Source of the DNA: Methylobacterium variabile | GTDB lineage: Bacteria; Pseudomonadota; Alphaproteobacteria; Rhizobiales; Beijerinckiaceae | Direction of reading: 5' to 3' | Assembly: GCF_001043975.1 (NCBI RefSeq) | Contig: NZ_LABY01000013.1 | Span: 16,888-80,887, forward strand | DNA: 64,000 bases | Shown here: positions 54,969-63,961 of the stretch, piece by piece | Position numbering within the stretch: the stretch's first letter is position 1 | How the letters are laid out: each line of letters begins with the position of its first letter | Notes under the pieces: model-generated | Database searches by the model: none | The model's input: only the letters and a program-made list of their open reading frames with translations | Told to the model about the DNA's origin: nothing | Position numbers and translations under genes: made by a program

Positions 54969-55058
54969 TTAGATCGAGCCGTCCTCGACCTGCGCCTCGC
55001 CTCCGTCGAGGACGTAGATCCGCTCGACCGCGGCGGGACCGGACGATCCTGAACTCAT
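54969..55058 (-). pseudogene. N-terminal remnant resembling an AHL-lactonase-type metallohydrolase
   Basis: ATG 55,058, preceded by AGGGAG, opens a 29-residue frame that includes VERIYVLDGGEAQVEDGSI and then stops at TAA. The string IYVLDGGE resembles the first strand of N-acyl homoserine lactonase-family metallo-beta-lactamases (RLYVLDxGxxxV), but the HxHxDH motif and the rest are absent. The gap 54,714-55,151 otherwise shows no gene, apart from a 14-bp tandem duplication at 55,131-55,158 that overlaps the SDR stop. It may instead be a real small protein. Confidence 0.35.
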
Positions 55059-55151
55059 GGCGATCTCCCTGATCGGCTGGGGTGGCGTGACCGCGAGGAG
55101 CCGGTGGCGCCCCCCAGCGTCGGTGAGAGGCCTCGGCTCAGATCCCTCGGC

Positions 55152-55907
55152 TCAGATTCCTTGGCCGCCCGAGACCTCGATGCGCTGCGCGTTCACCCAC
55201 CGGTTCTCCTGGGCGAGCAGGCTCGCGACCATCGGACCGATGTCGTCGGGCACGCCGACGCGCCCGAGGGCCGTCAGGCCCGCGAAGAGCGTGTTGATCT
55301 CCGGGTTGTCGCGCACCGCACCACCGCCGAAGTCGGTCTCGATCGCGCCGGGCGCCACCGTGTTGACGGCGATCCCGCGGCTGCCGAGCTCCTTGGCCAT
55401 GTAGCGGGTCAGCACCTCCACCGCGCCCTTGACAGCCGCGTAGGCGCCGTAGCCGGGAAAGCAGACCCGGGTCAGGCCGGAGGACAGGTTCACGATGCGG
55501 CCGCCATCGGCGAGGAGGGGCAGCAGGGTCTGGGTGAGGAAGTAGACGCCCTTGAAGTGGACGTCGACCAGCCGGTCGAACTGCGCCTCGGTCGTCTGGC
55601 CGAACAGGGCGTAGTCGCCGTGACCGGCGTTGTTGACGAGGTGGTCGAAGGTCTCGCGCCCCCAGGTCTCGCGCAGGGCCGCCCGCAGGCGCTCGGCGAA
55701 GGCGGCGAACGCCCCGGTGTCGCCGGTGTCGAGCTGCATGGCGACCGCCTTGCGGCCCATGGCCCGGATCTCGGCGACGACGGCCTCGGCCTCGTCCGCG
55801 CGGCTGTGATAGGTCAGGACGACGTCGCCGCCGCGGCGGGCGACGCTCAGCGCCGTGTTGCGGCCGAGGCCGCGGCTGGCACCGGTGACGAGGGCGATCT
55901 TGGTCAT
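55152..55907 (-). CDS. Short-chain dehydrogenase/reductase
   Basis: A 251-residue SDR from ATG 55,907. The NADP-binding TGASRGLG (about 8-15), NNAGHG (about 94-99), the catalytic Ser in VNLSSG, the Tyr-x3-Lys in YGAYAAVKGA and the PGAIETDF tail after it are all present. It is divergent from an AraC regulator with a 134-bp spacer, a common arrangement in which the AraC protein controls the SDR. Substrate unknown. Confidence 0.92.
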   Translation of the reverse strand: MTKIALVTGASRGLGRNTALSVARRGGDVVLTYHSRADEAEAVVAEIRAMGRKAVAMQLDTGDTGAFAAFAERLRAALRETWGRETFDHLVNNAGHGDYALFGQTTEAQFDRLVDVHFKGVYFLTQTLLPLLADGGRIVNLSSGLTRVCFPGYGAYAAVKGAVEVLTRYMAKELGSRGIAVNTVAPGAIETDFGGGAVRDNPEINTLFAGLTALGRVGVPDDIGPMVASLLAQENRWVNAQRIEVSGGQGI

Positions 55908-56041
55908 GGGTCGGCTCCGTTCTGGGGGGCTCGCCCGGTATGCCGCCCGGAGGCCGGCCCCGGTTGCCGGAAGCTCGCGGCTTCTTGCCTGATCCTCCGA
56001 AAGCCGTGCTTTCGCGCGGGCGGTGTCGTATACCGGCGGGC

Positions 56042-56926
56042 ATGACGACGCTCCTCGCGGCCGTCCGCCGCCACGCGGAGGCCCACGGCAATGCCGCCGG
56101 CATCGCGGCGACACCCATCCCGGGTCTCTCGACCGTGCGGGCGACCGCCCCGAGCGGCCTGCTCCACGACGTCTCGCGGCCGCTGGTCTGCCTGGTCCTG
56201 CAGGGCGGCAAGCAGGTGACCATGGGGACGCGAGCCTTCGCGTTCGGGGCCGGCGACTCCCTCCTCATCACCGCGGACGTGCCGACGGTGAGCCAGATCA
56301 CCCGGGCCACCGTCGCGGCGCCCTACCTGTCGCTGGTGCTGGAGCTCGACCCGGCCGTCATCGCCGACCTGGGCGCGCAGATGCCGGCCGAGGCGCAGGC
56401 CGACCCGATGCCGGTCCGGGTCGACCCGACCGATGCGGAGACCGCCGACGCCGCCTTGCGCCTGATGCGGCTCCTCGACCGGCCGGCCTCGATCCCGGTT
56501 TTGGGCGCGCAGCTCGTGCGCGAGATGCACTACTGGCTCCTCGCGGGGCGGCACGGCGCCGCCATCCGCCGCCTGGGCTGGCCGGACGGCCACGTGGAGC
56601 GGATCACCCGGGCGGTCGCCCTGCTCCGGGCCGAGTTCGCCGGGCCCCTGCCGGTCGAGCGGCTGGCCGCGGCGGCCGGGATGAGCCCGTCCTCGTTCCA
56701 CCAGCATTTCCGGGCCGTGACCTCGCTCTCGCCGCTGCAGTTCCAGAAGCACCTGCGCCTGATCGAGGCGCGCCGGCTGCTGGTCTCGGAGGGCCTGTCG
56801 GCGAGCGGGGCCGCCTTCGCGGTCGGCTACGAGAGCGTCCCGCAGTTCACGCGCGAGTATGGCCGCCTGTTCGGCCTGTCGCCCGCCCGGGATGCCAGGG
56901 CGACGAGAGGCCAGGCGGCCGCGTGA
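56042..56926 (+). CDS. AraC family regulator with AraC_N domain
   Basis: A 294-residue regulator from ATG 56,042. An N-terminal AraC_N-type cupin ([19 protein letters not shown]) is followed by a C-terminal double helix-turn-helix ([21 protein letters not shown] and [19 protein letters not shown]). It belongs to the subgroup that commonly neighbours SDR or aldo/keto reductase genes. The intergenic region has CCGGTAT (55,935) facing ATACCGG (56,030), a possible operator pair. Confidence 0.9.
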   Translation: MTTLLAAVRRHAEAHGNAAGIAATPIPGLSTVRATAPSGLLHDVSRPLVCLVLQGGKQVTMGTRAFAFGAGDSLLITADVPTVSQITRATVAAPYLSLVLELDPAVIADLGAQMPAEAQADPMPVRVDPTDAETADAALRLMRLLDRPASIPVLGAQLVREMHYWLLAGRHGAAIRRLGWPDGHVERITRAVALLRAEFAGPLPVERLAAAAGMSPSSFHQHFRAVTSLSPLQFQKHLRLIEARRLLVSEGLSASGAAFAVGYESVPQFTREYGRLFGLSPARDARATRGQAAA

Positions 56927-57081
56927 GCGCATCGATGGCGGCGGTGAGACGCCAACGCGATGCGGCTGGGAGGGACCGGGGACGGCGCCGTGGCCCTGCG
57001 GTGGACGATCCGGGGGGATCGACAGCGGCGGCGAGAAAAGTGCGATATGCGCGTGAACGAGGACGTATCGGAGAACGCTGG

Positions 57082-57528
57082 ATGCCGACCTACGAGAAGG
57101 ACGCCGCCGCCATCGCCCGGCTCACCCCCGAGCAGTACCGCGTCACGCAGCAGAACGGCACCGAGCGGCCCGGGACCGGCGAGTACCTGGAGAACAAGGA
57201 GCCGGGGATCTACGTCGACATCGTGTCGGGCGAGCCCCTGTTCGCCTCGTCCGACAAGTACGAGTCCGGCTGCGGCTGGCCGAGCTTCACGAAACCGATC
57301 GAGCCGGCCCACGTCGCGGAGCTGCGCGACACCACGCACGGCATGATCCGCACCGAGGTCCGCTCGAAGCACGGCGACAGCCATCTCGGGCACGTCTTCC
57401 CGGACGGACCCCGGGACCGGGGCGGCCTGCGCTACTGCATCAACTCGGCCTCGCTGCGGTTCGTCCCCCGCGACCGGATGGGGGCCGAGGGCTACGGCGC
57501 CTACCTCGATCAGGTCGCGGAAGGCTGA
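57082..57528 (+). CDS. msrB: Peptide-methionine (R)-S-oxide reductase MsrB
   Basis: A 148-residue MsrB that reduces methionine R-sulfoxide in proteins with thioredoxin. [22 protein letters not shown] is the family opening, then SGCGWPSF, and the catalytic Cys119 in [11 protein letters not shown]. The zinc CxxC pairs of some MsrB proteins are not seen. Start ATG 57,082 follows a GGAGAACG site. It is followed by a strong hairpin terminator. The 155-bp gap before it shows no gene. Confidence 0.92.
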   Translation: MPTYEKDAAAIARLTPEQYRVTQQNGTERPGTGEYLENKEPGIYVDIVSGEPLFASSDKYESGCGWPSFTKPIEPAHVAELRDTTHGMIRTEVRSKHGDSHLGHVFPDGPRDRGGLRYCINSASLRFVPRDRMGAEGYGAYLDQVAEG

Positions 57529-57657
57529 CGCACGGCTCCCGGCGCCTCCGCCTCGCGAGGCGCGATGCGGGCATTCGGCCCGAGGGCTCACGACGCGACC
57601 CGGCCACCGACGCCGCGGCATCGGTGGCTCGGCTCGTGCCGGCAGGGAGTTCCGGGA

Positions 57658-57690
57658 CATCGACGCCTCCTCTCACGGGAGGCGTCGATG
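57658..57690. terminator. 13-bp-stem hairpin between convergent msrB and aldehyde dehydrogenase genes
   Basis: CATCGACGCCTCC pairs perfectly with GGAGGCGTCGATG around a 7-base loop. It lies 130 bp after the msrB stop and 9 bp after the aldehyde dehydrogenase stop on the opposite strand, so it can act as a bidirectional terminator. No long T-run follows, as is usual in very GC-rich genomes. Confidence 0.75.
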
Positions 57691-57698
57691 GTCCTGCT

Positions 57699-59222
57699 CT
57701 AGCCGAGGCGCTGGGTGATGGCCTTGGTCTCGAGGTAGTTCGAGAGGACCGCCTGTCCCATCTCCCGGCCCCAGCCCGACTGCTTGTAGCCGCCGAAGGG
57801 CAGGGCCGCGTCGAAGACGTGGTAGCAGTTGATCCAGACCGAGCCCGCCCGCAGGCGGTTGGCGACCTGGTGGGCGCGGCCGGCATCCTGCCCCCACACC
57901 CCGGCGGCGAGACCGTAGATCGTGTCGTTGGCCTGCGCGATCAGGGCATCGTCGACCTCGTCGAAGGGCGTGGCCACCAGCACCGGGCCAAAAATCTCCT
58001 CGCGCACCACCTTCATGGTCGGGCTGGTGTCGACGAGGATCGTCGGCGGCACGAAGTAGCCCCGCCCGCCGAGGCCCTGGCCGCCGCACACCGCCCGCGC
58101 GCCCTCCCGGCGTCCCGCGTCGAGGAAGCCGGTCACGCGCTCATATTGCACGGACGAGACCAGCGGGCCCATCTCGGTATCGGCGGAGAGGCCGTGCCCG
58201 AGCTTGATCTTGGCCGCCTCGGCGGCGATGCCCTCGACGACCTGGTCGAACAGCTTGCGGTGGACGAACAGGCGCGAGCCGGCGTTGCAGCACTGGCCGT
58301 GGTTGAAGAACACCGCCGCCGTCGCGCCGGGAATCGCGAGCGACAGGTCAGCGTCGGGCAGGATGATGTTGGGCGACTTGCCGCCGAGTTCGAGCGAGAC
58401 CCGCTTCAGGTCGTGCGCGGCGGCCTTGACGATCAGCTTGCCGACCTCGGTCGAGCCCGTGAACGCGACCTTGTTCACGTCCGGATGGGCGGCGAGGGCC
58501 GCGCCGGCGGTCTCGCCGAAGCCCGCGATGATGTTGACCACCCCGTCGGGCAGGCCGGCCTCGAGGAGGAGTTCGCCGAGGCGCAGGGCCGAGAGCGGAG
58601 TTTCTTCGGCCACCTTCAGCACCACCGTGCAGCCGGTGGTGAGCGCCGGGGCGAGCTTCCAGGCCGCCATCAGCAGGGGGAAGTTCCACGGGATGATCTG
58701 GCCGACCACCCCGACCGGCTCCGGACGGGTGACCGAGAAGTAGTCCGCGGATGGTGCGGCGAGCGCCGAGATCGGGATCGACTTGCCCTCGATCTTGGTC
58801 GCCCAGCCGGACATGTAGTGGAACATGTCGGCCGCGAGCGTCACGTCGGCCGCCTTGGCGACGGATTTCGGCTTGCCGTTGTCGATGGCCTCGATCGCCG
58901 CGAGCTCGTCGGCGTGCTCGAGGATCAGGTCGCCGATGCGGTGCAGGAGGCGACCGCGGGCCGACGGCGTCATGCGGGCCCAGGGCCCGCTCTCGAAGGC
59001 CCGGCGGGCCGCCTTCACGGCGCGGTCGATGTCGGCGGCGTCGCCCTCGGCGACCCGGGCCACCACCTCGCCGGTGGCCGGATCGGTGACCTCGAAGGTC
59101 TTGCCCGACTGGGCCGGGACCCACTGGCCGTCGATCAGGAGCCGGTGCTCCCGCGAGAGCCAGGTGCGGATCTCCGCCGGAATGGCCGGAGCCGTGTCGT
59201 GGATGTCGGCGCGAATGTTCAT
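57699..59222 (-). CDS. NAD(P)-dependent aldehyde dehydrogenase
   Basis: A 507-residue ALDH that oxidises an aldehyde to the acid. The general-base Glu is in LELGGKSPN and the nucleophile in GQCCNAGSR (Cys311/Cys312; the second aligns with the catalytic Cys). The IIPWNFPLLMAAWK loop binds cofactor. Length and motifs match phenylacetaldehyde/retinal-type ALDHs. ATG 59,222 follows a GGGAGAAG site. The 120-bp gap to the sugar-dehydrogenase-type gene upstream is AT-rich and probably carries the promoter. A role downstream of the quinoprotein is plausible. Confidence 0.92.
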   Translation of the reverse strand: MNIRADIHDTAPAIPAEIRTWLSREHRLLIDGQWVPAQSGKTFEVTDPATGEVVARVAEGDAADIDRAVKAARRAFESGPWARMTPSARGRLLHRIGDLILEHADELAAIEAIDNGKPKSVAKAADVTLAADMFHYMSGWATKIEGKSIPISALAAPSADYFSVTRPEPVGVVGQIIPWNFPLLMAAWKLAPALTTGCTVVLKVAEETPLSALRLGELLLEAGLPDGVVNIIAGFGETAGAALAAHPDVNKVAFTGSTEVGKLIVKAAAHDLKRVSLELGGKSPNIILPDADLSLAIPGATAAVFFNHGQCCNAGSRLFVHRKLFDQVVEGIAAEAAKIKLGHGLSADTEMGPLVSSVQYERVTGFLDAGRREGARAVCGGQGLGGRGYFVPPTILVDTSPTMKVVREEIFGPVLVATPFDEVDDALIAQANDTIYGLAAGVWGQDAGRAHQVANRLRAGSVWINCYHVFDAALPFGGYKQSGWGREMGQAVLSNYLETKAITQRLG

Positions 59223-59342
59223 TGGCGCTTCTCCCTGTTTTATGGCTGATTGACTGAATTTAATGGTATGTATTCCGAATGTCTACGGCGATCACAAGGA
59301 AATCTATGTTCTTTGTTATACTTATACTTTGAAAATTCTCTC

Positions 59343-62093
59343 CTACGGGTCCTGCGGCGGCTGCGCCTGCCCGGGGGAATGGCCGACCGCCCAGGCATAG
59401 GCGGCCACCGCGCGCAGCTCCGCGTCGGAGAGCTGGACGCCGCCCATCGGGGGCATCGCGCCGCCGTGCTCCTTGGGCTCGGCCACGCCGGTGGCGATGG
59501 TCCGTTCGATGCCCTTCAGGCTGCCGTCGCTCCACAGCCACGTCCCGCTGGTGAGATCCGGGCCGATGGGCGAGCCCTTGGCGTCGGAGCCGTGACAGCC
59601 GCCGCAGGTGGCGCCGGCCACCTCGCCGTGGAAGACGCGCTCGCCGAGGGCGATCTCCTCACGGCTCACCCCGGCGGGCAGGGTGAGCGTCGCAACCCTC
59701 CGGCCCGCATCCGGGTGCACGCCTTCGGGCGGCGCCGCGGCTCGCGACGAGCCGGTGGACGAACCCGCGGCCGGCGCGGCCGCCACCGCGGCGGTGCGAT
59801 CGCCGCCCCGGTAGGTCACGCGCCAGATCCGGCCCTGCACGTCGTCGGAGATGAACAAGGCGCCGTCGGGCCCGACCGCGAGCCCGGAGGGGCGATGCCG
59901 CGCCCGGCCCGGCTCCTTCACCGCGCCCGCGAACCCGTCGGCGAACACCACGAAGTCGCCGCCCGCCCGTCCCTCACGCATCGGCTGGAACACCACGTTG
60001 TAGCCGCCCTGCGGTCCCGGCGCCCGGTTCCAGGAGCCGTGGAAGGCGATGAAGGCCCCGCCCTCGTAGGCGCTCGGGAACGCCCCCGCCCCTCCGGCCT
60101 GGGCGCGGGTCACGTAGAAGGTCATGTCGTTGGGTGCCCAATGCGCCGGGAAGACCGCCACCGGACCCTGCCGCCCGGCGCAGAGGCCGACCGTCTTAGC
60201 CCCGTCGCCACCATATTCCGGCGCGAGGACAAGCTTCTTCTGCACCGGGTCGAAGTAGCATTCGGGCCAGCCGTAATCCCCGCCCTCCTTGAGCTCGACC
60301 ATCTCCTCGGCCGGCATCTCGAAGCCGGCTTGCGCGCTGTAGAGCGCGGGCCAGTTCTCGTGGAGCTGGTCGCGGCCATGCTGGGTCGCGAAGGCCCGCC
60401 CGGCGGCATCGAGCGCGATGCCCTCGCCGTTGCGGATGCCGGCGGCGTAGCGCTCGGCCGGCGAGAAGGCCTGGTTCGCCTTGCGCGCGTCGTAGCGCCA
60501 GATGCCGCCGCGGGTCTCCTTCTCGGTGCAGGGCTGGTGGCCGGGGGATCCCGGCATCCGGTTCTTCACCTCGCAGGCGTTCGTCGCCGAGCCGAGATCG
60601 ACCAGGATCTCGCCCTTCGGGGTTATGGCGAAGGGGTGCATCGGATGGTCGCCGGTGAGCGGCAGGCCCGAGACGACGACCTCGCCCCGGGCGCTCGGGG
60701 CGACCTCGCCTGCCCGGAGCGGGTAGCGCATGATGCGGTCGTTGCTCTCGGCGAAGACGGCGCCGCCGAACAGGGCGAGGCCGGTGCCGCCCCGCCCGCC
60801 CTGGTCCGGGCGCTCGCCGAAGCGGGCGGTCACGTCGGCGCGGCCGTCGCTGTCGGTGTCCTTGAGCGCGACCAGGAAGCCGTTCGGCGCGGGATCGTTG
60901 GTCTTGTAGTAGCGGCCGCTCCAGGTGTTGACGTAGAGCGTCCCGTCCTCGGCCACGGCCATGTGGCGGGCATGACCGATGCCGTCCGCGAACACCGTGG
61001 CGCAGAAGCCGGCCGGCAGGGAGAGGCCGCCGTTGTCGCCACGGCACTCCGGCTGCGTCGCCGCGGTCGCGACGGAGCCGTCGCCGAGTGGCACCGCATG
61101 GACCCGGAACGGCAGGGTGGGCGCGCGACGCTGCGCGGACGGCACGAACAGGGCATCGAGCTGCCCCTCGCTCACGAAGGCCGTCCCGCCGACCTTGGTG
61201 ACGCCGGTCGGGCCGGCGAGCTCCTCCCGCAGCGTCTCGATGCGGGCCTCGTTCCCTGAGACCGTGACGCGGTCGAGCCGGCCGCCGCCTTCAACCATCA
61301 GGAAGCTGCCGTCGCCCGTCGGGCGCATCCCGTCGGCGAGGACGAGGGCGCGCGACGGGCGCAGGCGGGTGACGGCGCCGGCCCTGCCATCCTCGATCGC
61401 GACCCGGAACAGCTCGGCCTTCGTGAAGGTGTTGAGGTAGAGGTTGCCGTCCTGGCCGAAGGCGAGACCGTCGAGCCCGGCCCCTGCCCCGTCCGGTCCG
61501 AACTGGGGATCGGAGGTGAAGACCTCGAAGGTGCTCGCGCCGGGCTTCAGCCGGAGGACCTGCGGCGCCAGGGTGTTGGTGACGTAGGCGGCGCCATCCG
61601 GCCCGATCGCGATGTCGTTGCACAAGGTCCGCTCGCCCGGCAGGGCGACGCTGGCCCTGCCCTCGCCGCTCGCGAGATCGAAGCCCTTGAGGTGGCTGCC
61701 CGTGACCGCGCCGGGTCCCGGGATGCCGAGGGCCGAGAGGTCGTTGGAGCAGACCCAGAGCGTGCCGGAGCGCTCGTCGGCAAGCACCCCGAGAGTCGAG
61801 CGCGTCCCGAACGCGCCCGGGGCGATCCACGCCTCCCCCGTCGACGCACCCGGCCGCACCCGGACCACGCCGCCGCCCGCGATGCTGGAGACGTAGAGCG
61901 TGCCGTCCGCCGTCGAGGTGATGCTCTCGGGAAACAGGCGCTCGCCCGGGAGCGCGATCGTCTCCGGGGCGGCCCGGGCCGGGCCGAGCGCCGGGAGCAG
62001 GACGATCCCGGCGGCCACGACGCCCCGCGCCATGACGGCCCTGACGGTGGACCTCGCGGCGCAAGGCGCCGCAGGCTTGCTGGCGGTGCTCAT
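59343..62093 (-). CDS. Exported SMP-30-like/sorbosone-dehydrogenase-like/cytochrome c fusion protein
   Basis: A 916-residue secreted three-part protein with a signal (ARGVVAAGIVLLPALGPARA). Residues 40-330 form a six-bladed SMP-30/gluconolactonase-like propeller (repeats such as DGAAYVTNTL and DGNLYLNTF). Residues 345-790 form a PQQ sugar/L-sorbosone dehydrogenase-like propeller (LPAGFCATVFADGIGHARHMAVAEDG; FHGSWNRAPGPQGGYNVVF). Residues 815-910 are a cytochrome c with CGGCH at 830-834 and a Met ligand candidate in GGAMPPMGG. The arrangement would oxidise a sugar or alcohol, pass electrons to its own haem, and perhaps hydrolyse a lactone product. A GAGGAGGAAA site precedes ATG 62,093. Confidence 0.85.
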   Translation of the reverse strand: MSTASKPAAPCAARSTVRAVMARGVVAAGIVLLPALGPARAAPETIALPGERLFPESITSTADGTLYVSSIAGGGVVRVRPGASTGEAWIAPGAFGTRSTLGVLADERSGTLWVCSNDLSALGIPGPGAVTGSHLKGFDLASGEGRASVALPGERTLCNDIAIGPDGAAYVTNTLAPQVLRLKPGASTFEVFTSDPQFGPDGAGAGLDGLAFGQDGNLYLNTFTKAELFRVAIEDGRAGAVTRLRPSRALVLADGMRPTGDGSFLMVEGGGRLDRVTVSGNEARIETLREELAGPTGVTKVGGTAFVSEGQLDALFVPSAQRRAPTLPFRVHAVPLGDGSVATAATQPECRGDNGGLSLPAGFCATVFADGIGHARHMAVAEDGTLYVNTWSGRYYKTNDPAPNGFLVALKDTDSDGRADVTARFGERPDQGGRGGTGLALFGGAVFAESNDRIMRYPLRAGEVAPSARGEVVVSGLPLTGDHPMHPFAITPKGEILVDLGSATNACEVKNRMPGSPGHQPCTEKETRGGIWRYDARKANQAFSPAERYAAGIRNGEGIALDAAGRAFATQHGRDQLHENWPALYSAQAGFEMPAEEMVELKEGGDYGWPECYFDPVQKKLVLAPEYGGDGAKTVGLCAGRQGPVAVFPAHWAPNDMTFYVTRAQAGGAGAFPSAYEGGAFIAFHGSWNRAPGPQGGYNVVFQPMREGRAGGDFVVFADGFAGAVKEPGRARHRPSGLAVGPDGALFISDDVQGRIWRVTYRGGDRTAAVAAAPAAGSSTGSSRAAAPPEGVHPDAGRRVATLTLPAGVSREEIALGERVFHGEVAGATCGGCHGSDAKGSPIGPDLTSGTWLWSDGSLKGIERTIATGVAEPKEHGGAMPPMGGVQLSDAELRAVAAYAWAVGHSPGQAQPPQDP

Positions 62094-62158
62094 CGGTTTC
62101 CTCCTCGTGAGGCGATCCTTCTCGCGGGACCGCCTTCTCGTTCTCGGCGCCGGGCCGT

Positions 62159-63376
62159 TCAGAGGGCCGCGATCACCGACAGCACGCCGGCCAGGCTGGC
62201 GCTGCGCAGGGCGACGAAGCGCTTGTCGGCCTCCCGGCAGCAGCGCTTCACGGTGCCGGCGGCGTCGTGGCTGACGCAGTCGACGGGAAACAGCACGAGG
62301 TCGGCGCGGGCGACGAGGCCGGGCAGCAGCGTCGCGCTCTCCTCCACGCCGCCGTCATGGGCGAGCAGGATGCCGCCGCGGCGCTCGACCAGCCGCCGGA
62401 CCTGGGCGACCTGCCGCGGCCGGCCGCCGACATAGAGCAGGCGCTGCCCGACAAGGGGACGAGGCAGGCCCGCGTCGTCGTCGAGGCCGCGCGCGAGCTC
62501 GGCCTCCAGGGCGTCGCGCTCGCTCCGGAGCGCCTCCTCGCGCTCGGCCGCCGCTCTCACCTCCTCGGCGAGGAGGGCGGCGGCGCGTTCGAGCTCCGCC
62601 CGCCGCTCGGCGAGAGCCGCCGCATGCGCCTCGGCCCGGCCGGCCCGCTCGCGCAAGGCCGCGATGACTTCCTCCTGCTGACGGATCACCGGGGCGCTAT
62701 CAGCCGGACCGGCAGGCTCGCGTATTTCAGTCTCTCGTGCCGCGAGCGCGCGGGTCAGCGCGCCCTTGTCCTCGGTCAGGGCCCGGATCCGGGCCTCCTG
62801 CTCGGCGATGACGGCGTCGCGCGCGCCCACCTCCTCCTCGAGCTGCGCCAGGCGGCGCAGGTCGGCGCGCACCGAGCGGCCGACGAGGTGGGAGAGCATG
62901 TGCACCTCCCCGAACACCTCCTGGACCAGGCGATGGTCGGTGAACGGGTGGGTCAGCACCGCCCAGTACGCCCCCGGGATCTCGCCCCGCGCCACGGCCT
63001 CGCGCCACAGCGCGCGCACGGCCTCGGTCGTCGCGGCCTTGTCGAAGCGGGCGACCTCGCGGGCGTGCTTCCGGTCGAGGAGCTTGTGCAGCACCTTGGC
63101 CCCGCCCTCCCGGCGGCCCGCGCGCGAGACCGCCCGGCCGTGGAGGTCGTGGTCGCTGGCGGTGCGGGCGGCGGGCTCGCCGAGCTTGGCGAGCACGCTG
63201 CGCAGGTCGGCGGTCGACAGGCAGGTACCGATGATCGAGCAGTGCAGGTTGGACGACAGCTCCCAGAGCCGGTCGCGCGCGTCGGTCGGTGCCGTCCAGG
63301 TCGAGGCGTCGGACGAAGGCAGGGCTGCGGCGGCGAGCGGCGCGAGACTGGCAGGATGCGTCGCCTGGAACGGCAT
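62159..63376 (-). CDS. DUF2325 domain-containing protein with coiled coil
   Basis: A 405-residue protein from ATG 63,376 (a TTG five codons upstream is less likely). Residues 1-170 are a helical, Cys-poor N-terminal domain; 175-300 are a long coiled coil (Glu/Ala/Arg heptads); the C-terminal 100 residues are DUF2325 (LLYVGGRPRQVAQVRRLVERRGGILLAHDGG). Its biochemical function is unknown. Upstream lie two Mo-box-like sequences and a ModE-like regulator gene, so it may belong to molybdenum physiology. Confidence 0.8.
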   Translation of the reverse strand: MPFQATHPASLAPLAAAALPSSDASTWTAPTDARDRLWELSSNLHCSIIGTCLSTADLRSVLAKLGEPAARTASDHDLHGRAVSRAGRREGGAKVLHKLLDRKHAREVARFDKAATTEAVRALWREAVARGEIPGAYWAVLTHPFTDHRLVQEVFGEVHMLSHLVGRSVRADLRRLAQLEEEVGARDAVIAEQEARIRALTEDKGALTRALAARETEIREPAGPADSAPVIRQQEEVIAALRERAGRAEAHAAALAERRAELERAAALLAEEVRAAAEREEALRSERDALEAELARGLDDDAGLPRPLVGQRLLYVGGRPRQVAQVRRLVERRGGILLAHDGGVEESATLLPGLVARADLVLFPVDCVSHDAAGTVKRCCREADKRFVALRSASLAGVLSVIAAL

Positions 63377-63379
63377 GGG

Positions 63380-63403
63380 TGCTATATCCAATCAGCTATA
63401 ACG
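63380..63403. promoter_or_regulatory. Mo-box-like site just upstream of the DUF2325 gene
   Basis: On the minus strand CGTTATAG-N8-ATATAGCA resembles the ModE operator pattern CGTTATAT-N-ATATAACG. It lies 4-27 bp upstream of ATG 63,376. The rest of the 243-bp promoter region is given below and holds no gene. Confidence 0.4.
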
Positions 63404-63530
63404 GTGAACGCGAACGTGCCATCGGACGGTTCCGTCACCGACTCGATGCCACGAGCGCGAGGCTGACCGCCAGGGTCGCGGACCGGCGCGGCAGGGCGGC
63501 GAGCGGCATGACCATCTCCGTGTCGACCTC

Positions 63531-63556
63531 TCGGCTATATCTGAACAAATACAGCG
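63531..63556. promoter_or_regulatory. Second Mo-box-like site
   Basis: CGGCTATAT...AATACAGCG is an imperfect inverted repeat of the same CGNTATAT type. Together with the site at 63,380 it brackets the promoter region of the DUF2325 gene. Weaker than the first. Confidence 0.3.
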
Positions 63557-63619
63557 CCGCGTCAACAGCCCCGACCGCCCTCCTGCGACCATGGCCGGCG
63601 GCCGGTGCCCCGCGGCCGG

Positions 63620-63961
63620 TCAGTGCGCCGCGACGGCGCCCTGGATGCCGGCGAGGTGCTGGGCTGCCGCCGCGGTCGCGTCGCGCTCGATGGCGCGGTA
63701 GCAGGCGATCAGGCGCTCGCCGAGCGGCGTGACGTGGGCGCCCCCGCCGCTGCGGCCGCCGGCCTGCCCCTCGACCACAGGCTCGGAGAAGGAGCGATTG
63801 AGCTCGTCGACGAGGAGCCAGGCGCGGCGGTACGACATCCCGAGGACCCGCCCCGCGGCCGAGATCGAGCCGTGCTCGGCGATGGCTTCGAGGAGACGGA
63901 TCTTGCCGGGGCCGACCCGGATCTCGGGGGCGAGGTCGATGCGGATGCTGAGTGAGGACAT
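63620..63961 (-). CDS. ModE-like winged-helix regulator (HTH-only)
   Basis: A 113-residue DNA-binding protein starting at ATG 63,961. IRLLEAIAEHGSISAAGRVLGMSYRRAWLLVDELN is the ModE N-terminal HTH, and GGAHVTPLGERLIACYRAIE completes the winged domain. The C-terminal molybdate-binding (TOBE) domains of full ModE are absent, so it either senses metal through another protein or acts as an HTH-only relative. It is upstream of, and on the same strand as, the DUF2325 gene. Confidence 0.85.
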   Translation of the reverse strand: MSSLSIRIDLAPEIRVGPGKIRLLEAIAEHGSISAAGRVLGMSYRRAWLLVDELNRSFSEPVVEGQAGGRSGGGAHVTPLGERLIACYRAIERDATAAAAQHLAGIQGAVAAH

